In this document: positions 27,471-37,069 of the stretch, one piece after another
Layout: every line of letters begins with the position of its first letter
Numbering within the stretch: position 1 is the first letter of the stretch
Origin: Rhizobium sullae
Lineage (GTDB): Bacteria; Pseudomonadota; Alphaproteobacteria; Rhizobiales; Rhizobiaceae
Reading direction: 5' to 3'
Assembly: GCF_025200715.1 (NCBI RefSeq)
Contig: NZ_CP104143.1
Coordinates: 4,064,501-4,128,500 of the forward strand
DNA length: 64,000 nt
The notes under the pieces: model-generated
Seen by the model: only the letters and a program-made list of their open reading frames with translations
The model's database searches: none
What the model was told of the DNA's origin: nothing
Translations under genes and position numbers: made by a program

Positions 27471-27565
27471 AATGGCCGGTGTTGTGAAGGCTTTCGGACG
27501 CCGGCCCGGCGCCAGGCCAACACGTGGATAGCCGGCATCCGAAACCCTTCACACAACCGGCCATT
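27471..27565. repeat. Long imperfect inverted repeat between convergent genes
   Basis: Arms of 34 bases (27471-27504 and 27532-27565) pair with only four mismatches around a 27-base loop. The outer part is AATGGCCGG and its complement. No T-run follows either arm. It may act as a two-way transcription barrier or be a copy of a dispersed rhizobial palindromic element. Confidence 0.7.
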
Positions 27566-27584
27566 CCCGCAAGTTCTGTGTGCG

Positions 27585-28211
27585 TCACGCCCGACTCGCC
27601 CGAACGCTCAGCCACCGATCATGGGGCTTTCCGACGCACCGACGGACCTCGCTGACGATCCAGCCGGCGTCTGTGAGTGCGGACCGCAGGGCAGACTCGC
27701 GCCAGTACGTCTCGACGTAGCGCCGGGGCGCTGCAGCACTGCCGTGTGTGGACACATCCTCGCCTTCGCCCTCTCTAACCGAGGCGTGCAATCGGCCACC
27801 GGTCCGGGTCGCCTCGGCAAGCCGTCCAAGCACCGTGCCAAAATCCTCGCGCGCGACATGAATCAGGCAGGCACAGGCCCAGATCCCGTCGTACGGCGTG
27901 CCGGGACGCTGCGGGTCGGCCAAGTCTTCGGTCAGCGGGTCCAGCAGGTCGGCCTCGAAGCCACTTTCGCGAAGCAGTTCGACGAACCCCCTTGAAATGT
28001 CGGTGCGCCGGACGCTAATTCCCCGCTTCTCAAGCTCAAGTGCATCTCGCCCGCCACCGCTTCCGATCTCCAGCACCCTGCCCGAGCCGCCCAGCTCGGT
28101 CACGAACGCATCGATCTCTGTCGCGACCCATTCGGGCATCGCCGCGGCCTCGGCAGCGTACTCCGCCGCGACCGTATCATAGGACCGCACGGTATCCAGG
28201 TCGGTGCTCAT
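27585..28211 (-). CDS. Class I SAM-dependent methyltransferase
   Basis: A 208-residue protein of the Methyltransf_11/25 type. Motif I VLEIGSGGGRDALELEKRG binds AdoMet, followed by the acidic strand VRRTDIS and the motif DGIWACACLIHV. GGAGCGCT lies before its ATG. The substrate is unknown. It is intact although it lies inside the region of remnants. Confidence 0.85.
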   Translation of the reverse strand: MSTDLDTVRSYDTVAAEYAAEAAAMPEWVATEIDAFVTELGGSGRVLEIGSGGGRDALELEKRGISVRRTDISRGFVELLRESGFEADLLDPLTEDLADPQRPGTPYDGIWACACLIHVAREDFGTVLGRLAEATRTGGRLHASVREGEGEDVSTHGSAAAPRRYVETYWRESALRSALTDAGWIVSEVRRCVGKPHDRWLSVRASRA

Positions 28212-28740
28212 CCTAGCGCTCCTCCTTCAAGACAAGAGGCCTGATGAGCGAGAGGCCCATCAGCCCGTTGCGCCCTTCACACTTCGGCAGTTGGTGACAT
28301 CGCGGGCGATTTGCTTCCCAGCTTTAGCAGAAATGCGGTCAGACACACCACCGGCCGAGCCAATGCTGCCGGGCGGCAATGCGCCGCATCCGGACCTTGG
28401 GGATGCCGCGAAGGTCACCTCTCAACCCGAAGGGTCCGTTTGTCGCACGGTCATCCACGTGACGCCATGGCCCTGAGCCGACCTCCATCGATCCCTTTCA
28501 TTGCGATTGGGGACCGTTCGCGGAACGGATGCCAATTGGAAACGTTTCCTCGCCTCTACCTCGAATGCCTGCCTGCGATCGGCCGTAGAATGGGATGCTT
28601 CCGTATCGTTCGGCAGCCAGCGAGGACTCGTGGAACCAGAAACTCTCATCCCACGAGCGGGATCAAGAGCTGAGGCGGGTATTCTGGTAAACGCGGAGAA
28701 CGCGACGATGCGTCGCTAGGTGATGGTCTCAGAGAGCAAG
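28212..28740. other. Stretch without recognised gene in the accessory region
   Basis: About 530 bases separate the divergent methyltransferase and oxidoreductase genes. Frames of up to 120 codons occur, but none has a convincing ribosome site or familiar motif. Given the remnants on both sides this may be decayed coding DNA. Confidence 0.4.
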
Positions 28741-29685
28741 ATGACTAACCAACCTGGTCGAAATGATTTAGCCGGCAAAAACATTGTGACAGTGTTCGGC
28801 GGAACGGGCTTCCTCGGGCGGCGGATCGTAACCAGGCTTCTGGACAAGGCCGTTGATGTGCGTTCCGTCTCGCGCCATCCGCACAAATATAAGTTGGACA
28901 CTGTGTCCGGTCAGAGGCCATCTCAGGAGATCGAGGCGGACATACTCGATTCATCCTCGATCGCCGCTGCCGTGGCTGGATCTCGCGCGGTTGTGAATGC
29001 GGTCAGCCTTTATGTCGAGCGCGGTGAGCACACCTTCGAGCGTGTCCATATAGAAGCCGCGGCCGATCTGGCGACCGCTTCACGGGATGCAGGCGTCGAG
29101 ATGTTCGTCCAGATTTCGGGCATTGGATCGGATCCGAAATCCCGTTCGAATTACATCCAGGCCCGGGGCCGCGGCGAGGAGGTGGTGAAGGCGGCGTTTC
29201 CAGGCGCGGTAATCGTCCGTCCCTCTGTAATGGCGGGACCCGACGACGCGTTCATCACAACGATCGCGAGGCTGGTGCGCATCCTCCCGATCTATCCGCT
29301 GTTTGGAGAAGGCGGCACTCGGTTGCAGCCGGTTTATGTCGAGGACGTGGCGGAAGCCGTGAGCCGCTTGGCCTCAGGACAGTATTCCACGGATGCTTCG
29401 ATCTTCGAGTGCGCCGGTCCGCGCATTTATTCGTATCGGGAACTCGTCCAGGAGATCGCCACTCAACTCAACGCGCGAAGCAGGCTTGTGCCCGTGCCAT
29501 TCGCAGTATGGAGCATAGTGGCGACTGCTGCGGAGTTTCTTCCCGCCGTGTCCCTAACGCGCAACCAAGTCGATCTCATGCGGCGTGACAATGTCACGGC
29601 AAACGATCTTCCGGGCCTTGAAGAACTGGGCATCCAATCCCGCGGCATCGAGGAACTCGTCCATATGATTGAGCACGAGGCTTGA
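28741..29685 (+). CDS. NAD(P)-binding protein of the complex I NDUFA9 / atypical SDR type
   Basis: A protein of about 314 residues. The N-terminal Rossmann motif is VFGGTGFLGRRIVTRLL, followed by RSVSRHP and the segment VEMFVQISGIGSDPKSRSNY, then VIVRPSVMAGPDD and QPVYVEDVAEAV, as in the NDUFA9-like extended/atypical SDR group. The ATG at 28741 has AGAGAG close by; another in-frame start at 28720 is possible. Rhizobia usually carry such a gene for complex I stability or as an oxidoreductase of unknown substrate. Confidence 0.8.
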   Translation: MTNQPGRNDLAGKNIVTVFGGTGFLGRRIVTRLLDKAVDVRSVSRHPHKYKLDTVSGQRPSQEIEADILDSSSIAAAVAGSRAVVNAVSLYVERGEHTFERVHIEAAADLATASRDAGVEMFVQISGIGSDPKSRSNYIQARGRGEEVVKAAFPGAVIVRPSVMAGPDDAFITTIARLVRILPIYPLFGEGGTRLQPVYVEDVAEAVSRLASGQYSTDASIFECAGPRIYSYRELVQEIATQLNARSRLVPVPFAVWSIVATAAEFLPAVSLTRNQVDLMRRDNVTANDLPGLEELGIQSRGIEELVHMIEHEA

Positions 29686-29997
29686 GCCGGAGCCTCGCGA
29701 CTGGCCGGTTATGCGGGGGATGTCTTGTTTCCGCAACCGTCGCCGCAAGAACATCCGCGGCGGACCATGCCCCATCACGGGATGACGCCGCACATTTCCG
29801 GAACCTCGTTGTCCGCGCAGGCGCGGTGCGCGGCCGGAACGCGGGAGATTCTCGAATGCTGGTTCGAAGGGGGGCCCATTCTCGAGGAATACCTGATCGT
29901 CGACGGAGGACGGCTCGCCGACGCCGGCGCACATTCCTATAGTGCCGGTGATGTAACGAGCGGGTCCGAAGAAGCGGCCCGCTTCAAGAACAAATGA
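29686..29997 (+). pseudogene. C-terminal remnant of NAD-dependent formate dehydrogenase
   Basis: Directly after the stop of the preceding gene, and in its frame, comes RLAGYAGDVLFPQPSPQEHP, then MPHHGMTPHISGTSLSAQAR, TREILECWFEGGPILEEYLI and GAHSYSAGDVTSGSEEAARF. This is the C-terminal ~100 residues of the bacterial NAD-formate dehydrogenase family, including the active-site His segment (TPHISGT). The first three quarters of the enzyme are missing, so it cannot be active. Confidence 0.8.
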
Positions 29998-30045
29998 TCT
30001 CGGCGGGCTGAGCTAGACACAACGGCGAAATGGCAGCTAAAGCAA

Positions 30046-30870
30046 TCATGGGGCGGCCCTGGTGATGTCTCTTTTCAGCGCCTCCACGAAGCGGATGACC
30101 TGACCAATCGTGTCGTCGTTCCAAATATCATTGTGACCAGAGCCGTCATAAATCCGCATCTGCTTCGGCTCGGGAGCGATGCAATATAGCGCTTCGCCCG
30201 AAGACAGCGGGATGATATCGTCGCGCCGGCCGTGGATGAACAGCTTCGGTTGCCTCAGCTTCGCTATTCTGAGGTCCGAGCGGAAGGGATCCTTGACAAG
30301 AAGCGCAACCGGAACGAACGGGTAGTACGTCTGTGCGAGCGACAGGACCGACAGGTAGGCGGACACCAGGATGACGGCCGCAGCCGGCCTTTGTGCCGCC
30401 GTGTTGATGGCGACGCCGCTGCCCAGAGACTGGCCCAGCACAACGATCTGGCCTTCAGTGCGTATAAAAAGCCAATCGAACGCGGCGATGCCGTCGGTCA
30501 GAAGCCCGTCCTCGCTCGGCGAGCCGGTCGATCCCGGATAGCCGCGATAGGAAATCGCCAGCAGGCCAATGCCCCGCGCCGCCAACGCCTGGGCGAGGAA
30601 GCCGTAGTTGCTGGCCCGATCAGCATTTCCGAGAAAGAAGAGCACTGACGGCTTGCCGGACTCGCCCCGGCGGTAGAGTCCGTGAAGGGTCTCTCCGTCG
30701 GGCGTCCTGATAAAGATGCTCTCGCCCCAGCGCGCGTGCTCTGGAGCAAGTGTAGGGCTGGCGCCCGGATAGAGGAGGGCGCGCTGTGAAAGATACATCA
30801 GGCCGACAAGCGACACATACGCGAATGCCGCCATCAGCGGCAAGATCAGCACGAGTTTGGTGACGCTCAC
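30046..30870 (-). CDS. Alpha/beta hydrolase with N-terminal membrane anchor
   Basis: With a GTG start at 30870 the protein has 274 residues: a membrane segment (VLILPLMAAFAYVSLVGLMY), then a BEM46/ABHD13-like hydrolase domain. The nucleophile Ser is in LGQSLGSG, the acid in HGRRDDIIP and the His in GSGHNDIW. The frame extends to an ATG at 31002, but that adds 44 unlikely residues. The substrate is unknown. It runs toward the formate dehydrogenase remnant. Confidence 0.8.
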   Translation of the reverse strand: MSVTKLVLILPLMAAFAYVSLVGLMYLSQRALLYPGASPTLAPEHARWGESIFIRTPDGETLHGLYRRGESGKPSVLFFLGNADRASNYGFLAQALAARGIGLLAISYRGYPGSTGSPSEDGLLTDGIAAFDWLFIRTEGQIVVLGQSLGSGVAINTAAQRPAAAVILVSAYLSVLSLAQTYYPFVPVALLVKDPFRSDLRIAKLRQPKLFIHGRRDDIIPLSSGEALYCIAPEPKQMRIYDGSGHNDIWNDDTIGQVIRFVEALKRDITRAAP

Positions 30871-31222
30871 GACAACATGTCCAAACGTAGGTCCGTCGAA
30901 TGTCCAGAACCTCTTCCGGCAAAGCCATCCCGTTCCCGAATGAGGCGGAACCGCGCGGCGGACTTGACCCCTGAATGGAAGGGCACAAATATACGGTAGC
31001 ACCCAGAGCCTGGCGATGCAGAGATTATTTGACGTTTCAGTGGCGGAAATAGTCGGGTGCGTCGGACCGAAACAGGGTTTTCACAGATTGCAGCTTGTGA
31101 GCGGGTTAACCCTCCGGCTCGCGTCAATCGCGCCTGTTAACTTGCCGCCATGGCCTTCTCGCGCGAAGGCGAAAGGAGCAAACCCGACGCCGATCTCTCC
31201 TACTGGCGGCGCAATGCGGACA

Positions 31223-31709
31223 GGTCGGCATATCGCGCTGATGGTTGGTCCGCCCGGCTCAGGTAAGTCGATGCTTGCCGCGCGGCTGCCTTCCATTCTG
31301 CCGCCGCTTTTTCCCCTGATGGACCGCATCGATATCCGCATTGACGTTCCGGCGGTGTCCGCGACCGATCGCATCTGGCCGATGCCCGCGGAAACCAGTG
31401 CTGCCGTGGTCGCCCGTGCCTGGAAAATTCAGAAGGATCGCTTCATCGCAGCGGGCGTCGGCGGCATCGCCACGAATGCCCGATGCTCGACCGCGTTGAT
31501 CGAAAAATACGCCGAGCCGGATGCTAGCGGCCTCCAACTGTTGCGCGACGCTGCCGAGAAAATGCGGTTTTCAGCGCGTGGCTACCACCGCGTGCTGAAG
31601 GTGGCGCGGACGCTTGCCGATCTGGATGGCAAGGCGACGTCGGGCGCATTCATCTGCGGAGGCAATTTCCCATCGTATTGCGGGCGAACGGTTGACGGCG
31701 GCGGCCTGA
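31223..31709 (+). pseudogene. ComM/YifB remnant B (internal deletion, frameshifted end)
   Basis: The frame reads [20 protein letters not shown] and ILPPL, then jumps directly to PLMDRIDIRIDVPAVSATDR, losing roughly 150 residues including Walker B. It continues NARCSTALIEKYAEPDASGL and FSARGYHRVLKVARTLADLD, typical of the ComM C-terminal domain. Near the end the frame shifts at least twice (VGRIH, then AEAISHRIAGERLTAAA and TGA at 31707). It is therefore a pseudogene distinct from remnant A at 26811. Confidence 0.8.
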
Positions 31710-31753
31710 CGGAAAAAGGGGCGCCGAAGCGTACCCGAATTCCGCTGGAAAAC

Positions 31754-32716
31754 TCAGTTTCCGAGCCCCTCGAAAAGGGCGGTCGAAAGATAGCGCTCGG
31801 CGAAGGAGGGGATGATGACGACGATGTTCTTGCCGGCATTTTCCTCGCGGCTGCCGACCTTGATTGCTGCCGCCAGCGCCGCGCCCGAGGAAATGCCGAC
31901 TGGAACGCCTTCAAGCCTGGCGACCAGGCGCGCGGTTTCCATCGCCTGCGCGCTGTTGATGGTGACGACTTCATCATAGATTTTCGTATCGAGGATGGCC
32001 GGCGCAAAGCCTGCGCCGATACCCTGGATCTTGTGCGGTCCCGGCTGGCCGCCGGAAAGAACGGGAGATTCCTCCGGCTCCACGGCGATTACCCTGATGC
32101 CTGGTTTCTTCGACTTCAGAACCTGGCCGGCGCCGGTGATCGTGCCGCCGGTGCCGATGCCGGAAACGAGGATGTCGACGGCACCCTCCGTGTCGTTCCA
32201 GATTTCCTCGGCCGTCGTCTTGCGGTGGATTTCCGGGTTGGCCGGGTTCTCGAACTGCTGCGGAATGATGGCGTCGGGAAGCGTCGCCGCAAGTTCCTCC
32301 GCCTTGGCGATCGCGCCCTTCATGCCCCTCGGCCCCTCGGTCAGCACGAGTTCGGCGCCGAGCAGCGCCAGCATCTTGCGGCGCTCGACCGACATGGTCT
32401 CCGGCATGGTGAGAATTAGCTTGTAGCCTTTGGCGGCGGCGGCAAAGGCGAGCGCGATGCCGGTATTGCCGGAGGTCGGCTCGATGAGCGTCGTCCTGCC
32501 GGGCGCAATCTTGCCTTGTGCTTCGAGGCTCTCGATCATGGCGACGCCGATACGGTCCTTAACGGAAGCAATCGGATTGAAGAATTCCAGCTTGGCGAGC
32601 AGATTGGCCGTCACGCCCTTTTCCTTGGCGAGCTTGTCGAGGCGGACGATCGGCGTATCGCCGATGGTTTCCGTGATCGACGAGTAGATGCGGCCGCGGC
32701 CCGGTTTTCTCGACAT
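31754..32716 (-). CDS. cysK: Cysteine synthase A (O-acetylserine sulfhydrylase)
   Basis: A 320-residue PLP enzyme. The PLP lysine is K53 in [12 protein letters not shown]; the substrate loop [14 protein letters not shown] and the phosphate-binding [13 protein letters not shown] are present, as is the late [11 protein letters not shown]. It makes cysteine from O-acetylserine and sulfide in the cytoplasm. It is preceded by GGGAGCGC and stands alone, convergent with the comM remnant. Confidence 0.95.
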   Translation of the reverse strand: MSRKPGRGRIYSSITETIGDTPIVRLDKLAKEKGVTANLLAKLEFFNPIASVKDRIGVAMIESLEAQGKIAPGRTTLIEPTSGNTGIALAFAAAAKGYKLILTMPETMSVERRKMLALLGAELVLTEGPRGMKGAIAKAEELAATLPDAIIPQQFENPANPEIHRKTTAEEIWNDTEGAVDILVSGIGTGGTITGAGQVLKSKKPGIRVIAVEPEESPVLSGGQPGPHKIQGIGAGFAPAILDTKIYDEVVTINSAQAMETARLVARLEGVPVGISSGAALAAAIKVGSREENAGKNIVVIIPSFAERYLSTALFEGLGN

Positions 32717-32850
32717 GAGTGCGCTCCCTTAATGATTGTTGGGCGAGAGAATAGGGTCAAAGGCCGAAGCAGGCCAGAGGGCCTTGATCCACGGAACCGC
32801 TGTCCAAGAGAAAAAATCGTTTGAATACGATGCTTTATCGAATGATTTTT

Positions 32851-33468
32851 TCAGGCAGCGCGCGCGGCGATAAAGGCTGCCGTTCCGGCCAGGATGCTTG
32901 CCGCAACCCGGTTGAGCGCTTGCAGCGCACGCGGCTGTTTCAGCATCGTGCGGGCGCGCGCCGCAAGCAGCATATAGGGGATCAAAACCACCAGCAGCAC
33001 GATGAAGGTTGCGATCAGAAGTATGCCATATTCGCGAAGGCCGATATGGTTGACGTCGATCAGCGTCGGCACGAGGGCGACGTAAAAGAGCATCGTCTTT
33101 GGATTGCCGAGCGTTACCAGCAGGCCGGACAGGAAGGACATTCCGACGCTGCTCGATTTGCGTGCGGCAATATCCTGCGGCAAAAGACCTGCGGTCCAGA
33201 GCTTGTAGGCAATGTAGCAGAGGTAAAGGACGCCGGCGAACTTGATGGCGAGGAAAATCCCGGTGAAGGTCTGCGCCACGAATGAGAGCCCGAGGATCAC
33301 CGCCGTCAGATACGTGATGTCGCCGAGAACAAGGCCGAGACCCATGAAAAAGGTCTCGCGAAAATTCGAGCCGAGCGCGCGGGCGACGATCGCGGTGATG
33401 CCGGGTCCGGGAATGATCGCGGCGATGAAAAGGGCGCCGCTATAGGCAAGCAGGGCTGCAACGGTCAT
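32851..33468 (-). CDS. LysE/RhtB-family amino-acid exporter
   Basis: A 205-residue membrane protein with about six spans. It begins TVAALLAYSGALFIAAIIPG followed by PGITAIVARAL, the conserved PGP motif of LysE-family exporters; NPKTMLFYVALVPTLID is the second family hallmark. ATG at 33468 has AGGAG eight bases upstream, while a frame to 33579 is longer but lacks a ribosome site. The substrate is probably an amino acid or analogue; no adjacent regulator identifies it. Confidence 0.88.
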   Translation of the reverse strand: MTVAALLAYSGALFIAAIIPGPGITAIVARALGSNFRETFFMGLGLVLGDITYLTAVILGLSFVAQTFTGIFLAIKFAGVLYLCYIAYKLWTAGLLPQDIAARKSSSVGMSFLSGLLVTLGNPKTMLFYVALVPTLIDVNHIGLREYGILLIATFIVLLVVLIPYMLLAARARTMLKQPRALQALNRVAASILAGTAAFIAARAA

Positions 33469-33572
33469 CTTTGCTCTCCTCAGGCAGCTTCTTTTACTGA
33501 TGCTATGGGCTGCTTTCAAGATGAAGTCACACGATCGAATCAGATAAAAGGGCGCCGAAAAGGAGAAAACAA

Positions 33573-34133
33573 ATGACAACCGCGTTGCTGCTCATCGATG
33601 TTCAGAATGCCATCTTGAAAGGCCTCGGAAGCCCCACACGCCAGCCCTTGATTGACAGGGCGCTGGACGAGACGGTGGCGCGTCTCGCAGAGGTTCTCCA
33701 GAAGGCTCGCGCGGTGAATGCACCGGTCGTCATCATCCAGCATGACGGGCATGCGTCCCACCGTCTTGCGGCAGGCAGCGAAGGCTGGCAGTTGCGTGAC
33801 GAGATTGCGCCTCAAGATCGCGAGATCGTCGTTCACAAGCGCAGCTGCGACTCATTTTTCGAAACCGAACTTGAGCAGCGCCTCAAGGAGAACGGCATCA
33901 CCAGGCTGGCGGTCGGCGGCTGCATGACCCCGTTCTGCGTTGATACCACCGCACGCCGCGCCGTTTCGCTCGGCTACGACGTGACGCTAATTTCCGATGG
34001 GCACATGACCGCGGACATGGGCGAACTCCGCTTCGAGCAGATCATCGCCCATCACAATGCCGTGCTCGATGAGTTCGATGCCGGCAGCCACGAAATCCGG
34101 CTTGCGAAGGCGGCTGCGATCAGTTTCGGATAG
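33573..34133 (+). CDS. Isochorismatase-like cysteine hydrolase
   Basis: A 186-residue protein of the isochorismatase/nicotinamidase superfamily. The catalytic triad is visible: Asp9 (LLLIDVQNA), Lys89 (EIVVHKRSCDSFF) and Cys122 (MTPFCVDTTARRA), with the usual non-proline segment GGCM before it. AAAAGGAG lies upstream. It is divergent from the LysE-type exporter, and its end overlaps the convergent EamA gene by 14 bases. The substrate is unknown. Confidence 0.87.
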   Translation: MTTALLLIDVQNAILKGLGSPTRQPLIDRALDETVARLAEVLQKARAVNAPVVIIQHDGHASHRLAAGSEGWQLRDEIAPQDREIVVHKRSCDSFFETELEQRLKENGITRLAVGGCMTPFCVDTTARRAVSLGYDVTLISDGHMTADMGELRFEQIIAHHNAVLDEFDAGSHEIRLAKAAAISFG

Positions 34134-35016
34134 GCCGCAGCCAACGCCCTGGCGTCCAGCCGAGATTCATGCCGGCGGCCGCAACAAGGATGATTGCCGC
34201 ACCGAGGATCTGCAGCGGCTGCAATGCATGGCCAAAAGCCAGGCCGTCCACCGCGATCGCAACGATCGGATAGATGAAGGAAAGCGCGCCGGTGAGATGG
34301 GTCGGCAGCTTCTGGATCGCGCCGTAGAGCAGTACATACATCAAGCCGGTGTGAACGACGCCCATCGCCACCAGAATGGACCACGATCCGGCGGTCGTCG
34401 GCAGGTCCGAAAAGTCGGTCACGGGCGCCAGCATGAGAATGCCGGTCGAAACCTGAATGAGCGCGATCAGATGCGGCGGTGTACCTTTCAGCCACTTTGC
34501 AGCAAGTGCCGCCAGCGCATAGAAGAACGCGGCTCCAAGTGCCAGCGCAATACCCAGCCCGTAGCTTGCTGAAATGCCCCCGGCCTCAGGTTTGGCCTCG
34601 ACAATCGCCATCATGCCGGCAAAGGCGAGGGCCAGCCAAAAGAGTTTCGCTGCCGTGATCTTTTCGCCGAGGAATACGGCGCCAAGCGCCAACAGCATGA
34701 AGGGCTGGGTATTGTAGATGGTGGTCGCGATCGAGATCGATGCGTGCGAATAGGAGGCGAAAAGCAGCAGCCAGTTCAGCACGATGGCGACCCCGCCGAG
34801 AACGGCGATGCCGAAAGTTCTCGGCGAGAGAATGCTGGGCTTCAGGAATCCGAGGGCACCGCAGACGACAAGAAGGCTCGCAGCACCAAACAGGCAACGC
34901 CAGAAAACGACCCCGCTCACAGGCTGGCCGGACATGACGACGAACCAGCCGATCGTCCCCGAAATTACCATTGCGGCCGTCATCTCAACCGTGCCTTTTC
35001 CTATATCGTTCTGCAT
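34120..35016 (-). CDS. EamA/DMT-family transporter
   Basis: A 298-residue protein with ten hydrophobic segments arranged as two EamA repeats (VEMTAAMVISGTIGWFVVMS in the first; GISASYGLGIALALGAAFFY in the second). Such proteins export amino acids or other metabolites. ATG at 35016 with AAAGGAGA upstream is preferred over 35061. It is divergent from the Lrp-type regulator at 35105, an arrangement common for amino-acid exporters under control of their neighbour. Confidence 0.87.
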   Translation of the reverse strand: MQNDIGKGTVEMTAAMVISGTIGWFVVMSGQPVSGVVFWRCLFGAASLLVVCGALGFLKPSILSPRTFGIAVLGGVAIVLNWLLLFASYSHASISIATTIYNTQPFMLLALGAVFLGEKITAAKLFWLALAFAGMMAIVEAKPEAGGISASYGLGIALALGAAFFYALAALAAKWLKGTPPHLIALIQVSTGILMLAPVTDFSDLPTTAGSWSILVAMGVVHTGLMYVLLYGAIQKLPTHLTGALSFIYPIVAIAVDGLAFGHALQPLQILGAAIILVAAAGMNLGWTPGRWLRPIRN

Positions 35017-35104
35017 TGCGATCTCCTTTGTGTGTTGGAGATTATTGTGTTTGGATGCCAACTTCTATAATCTGCAATGCGCGATAATCGGTCTTCTCCT
35101 AATA

Positions 35105-35587
35105 ATGAAAGGTAAAATCGCTTTGGTGGCTAATGAGGCGTCTCGCTTGGATATCATCGACCAGCGTCTCCTCGATGCGCTGGCGCAGAATGCACGCATT
35201 TCGCTGAAGGAGTTGGCGCAGGCCGCCAACCTTTCGTCGCCAAGCGCGGCGGAGCGGCTGCGCAGACTGGAGGAGCGCGGCATCGTCAAGGCTTTCACGA
35301 TCGATATCGATCCGGCCGCCCTCGGCTATCCGCTCCAGGCGATCGTTCGTGTCCGACCGCTGCCGGGACAGTTGCACGTTGTCGAACGCATAATTCAGGA
35401 GACGCCGGAATTCATCGAATGCGACAAGGTGACCGGCGACGATTGCTTCATCGCCCGCCTCGTCGTCCGCTCGATGGGAGAACTCGATGGTATTTTGGAC
35501 AAGGTGGCCGAGAAGGCAGAGACCAACACCTCGATGATCAAGGCTTCCCCCGTCAAACGCCGCCTGCCGCCGCTTTCGACCCGCTGA
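35105..35587 (+). CDS. Lrp/AsnC-family transcriptional regulator
   Basis: A 160-residue protein with an N-terminal helix-turn-helix (LDIIDQRLLDALAQNARISL, then KELAQAANLSSPSAAERLRR) and a C-terminal RAM/ligand-binding domain (VRVRPLPGQLHVVERIIQET, TGDDCFIARLVV). The frame is open far upstream; I take the ATG at 35105, though a GTG at 35126 with AAAGG before it is also possible. It is divergent from the EamA exporter and probably regulates it in response to an amino acid. Confidence 0.87.
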   Translation: MKGKIALVANEASRLDIIDQRLLDALAQNARISLKELAQAANLSSPSAAERLRRLEERGIVKAFTIDIDPAALGYPLQAIVRVRPLPGQLHVVERIIQETPEFIECDKVTGDDCFIARLVVRSMGELDGILDKVAEKAETNTSMIKASPVKRRLPPLSTR

Positions 35588-35612
35588 GTCGATGGCCCGT
35601 GAGACGGACCGT

Positions 35613-36512
35613 TTAGAAGTCCGCCATCGGCGAGAGCATCGCGGGAGACGCAGGCGCGAGATCAGCCGTGCTCCGGATCATGAAGGCCGTACCGTTGTCG
35701 AAACTGAGCGCCTCTCCGCGCCACTCAAGCTTGTCCGGCGAAAAGAAGACGTCGACATGTTCAGGCGTCACGCCGAGCCCGCCGAGGATGACGGCAAGCG
35801 GCGGAATTTCCGCAGCGACGACGTCAAGCAGGCTGAAGCGGCCAGCCTCTCCGGGTTTCCACGCGACGACGGCTTGCTCGGCATCGAGCCAGCTCAAACG
35901 AACGTCGGGATCGAGTTGCGTATTGATGAGAAACATCGATGCATTGCCCGAAACAGCCAGCACATCCGAAACCGGCGCACGCGTCTTCAGCGCTTGTTGC
36001 AACGGGGCAAGTTCTGTCCCGTTTCTCGGATCGAGCGGCCGGGCAGGCTCTGTCGCGGGATGTAGCTTTGGTGCTGCCCCGGAGTAGCGTTGCATCGGCA
36101 GGCTGCGGAAGCCGTAAGGTTGGTAGAGCGAGGGCTTGTCGGTGTAGAGCACGATAGCTTCGAACTGTTGGCTCTCGCACCATTCAAGCGCTTTCCGTGT
36201 CACGTCGCGGTAAAGCCCGCGCCCGCGCCACGGCGGGCGGCCGGCGCCGGATTGAAAGGCGGCCGCGTTGATCTGCCGGCCATTTATGACGAGCGGCATG
36301 GCAAAGGCGGACAGGTTGGCGCCGAGGGTGCCGTCGGCGGCAAACCAGCCGAAAGGCATGCTTGTCGGATCCGGGCCGCCGAGCTGTTGCAGCGGCCCGA
36401 TGTCAATGCCGAATGTATCGTCGAGGAGAGAGACGAGCGCGGCCCATGCCGCCAGATCATCGAAATAGTCCTGACGAAAGGTCAGCCCGGCACTGTCGAA
36501 AGACTTGCTCAT
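35613..36512 (-). CDS. GNAT-family N-acetyltransferase, two-domain (Eis-like C-terminus)
   Basis: A 299-residue protein. The acetyl-CoA loop is [20 protein letters not shown], followed by [17 protein letters not shown] sequence ([20 protein letters not shown]) and PYGFRSLPM. About 150 residues follow, as in multi-domain GNAT proteins with a sterol-carrier-like C-terminal part. Its start overlaps the dut stop by four bases, so it is translated with dut. The acceptor is unknown. Confidence 0.75.
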   Translation of the reverse strand: MSKSFDSAGLTFRQDYFDDLAAWAALVSLLDDTFGIDIGPLQQLGGPDPTSMPFGWFAADGTLGANLSAFAMPLVINGRQINAAAFQSGAGRPPWRGRGLYRDVTRKALEWCESQQFEAIVLYTDKPSLYQPYGFRSLPMQRYSGAAPKLHPATEPARPLDPRNGTELAPLQQALKTRAPVSDVLAVSGNASMFLINTQLDPDVRLSWLDAEQAVVAWKPGEAGRFSLLDVVAAEIPPLAVILGGLGVTPEHVDVFFSPDKLEWRGEALSFDNGTAFMIRSTADLAPASPAMLSPMADF

Positions 36513-36979
36513 ATGCCGGTCGAGCCGAAGCCGCCGGCGCCGCGCGCAGTTGCGCTGCTTTGGGTGACCTCCGCAACCCGCACCTGCGTGACCGGGGCGA
36601 TCACCATCTGCGCGATGCGCATACCGCGCGTGATCTCGAAAGTCTCATCGCCGAGATTGACGAGCAGCACCTTCACTTCGCCGCGATAGTCGCTGTCGAT
36701 CGTGCCTGGCGTGTTGAGGCAGGTGATGCCGTGTTTGAAGGCGAGGCCGGAGCGGGGGCGGATCTGCGCTTCGTAGCCATCCGGAATCTCGAAAATGAAG
36801 CCGGTCGGCACCAGTGCGCGCTTGCCGGGCGCAAGCGTCATCGGTTCGTTGCCGGCAACAGCCGCCCGAAGATCCATGCCGGCGGCGCCGCTCGTTTCAT
36901 AGGAGGGCAGGTCGAGACCTTCGCCGTTCGGCAAACGGACAAGGTTAAGCTGCGGGCGGATGTCGTTGTGAATGGTCAT
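36509..36979 (-). CDS. dut: Deoxyuridine 5'-triphosphate nucleotidohydrolase
   Basis: A 156-residue trimeric dUTPase with all five motifs: [43 protein letters not shown] and the flexible C-terminal [11 protein letters not shown]. It converts dUTP to dUMP and pyrophosphate, keeping uracil out of DNA and feeding dTMP synthesis. It is divergent from prfC and is followed with a four-base overlap by the GNAT gene. Confidence 0.95.
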   Translation of the reverse strand: MTIHNDIRPQLNLVRLPNGEGLDLPSYETSGAAGMDLRAAVAGNEPMTLAPGKRALVPTGFIFEIPDGYEAQIRPRSGLAFKHGITCLNTPGTIDSDYRGEVKVLLVNLGDETFEITRGMRIAQMVIAPVTQVRVAEVTQSSATARGAGGFGSTGI

Positions 36980-37069
36980 GAGCCATTACTTTGCGCCAGG
37001 ACGCCCAAGGTCAATTGCAATGGTCGGCTTTAATCGCTAGATACGCGGCAATTCCACAGGATTCACACC

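Noticed and set aside
28212..28740. Small frames of 70-120 codons as genes
   Set aside because: Overlapping frames on both strands without ribosome sites or motifs.
34784..35104. N-terminal extension of the Lrp-type regulator at 35105
   Set aside because: The open frame overlaps the divergent EamA gene and shows no family resemblance before 35105.
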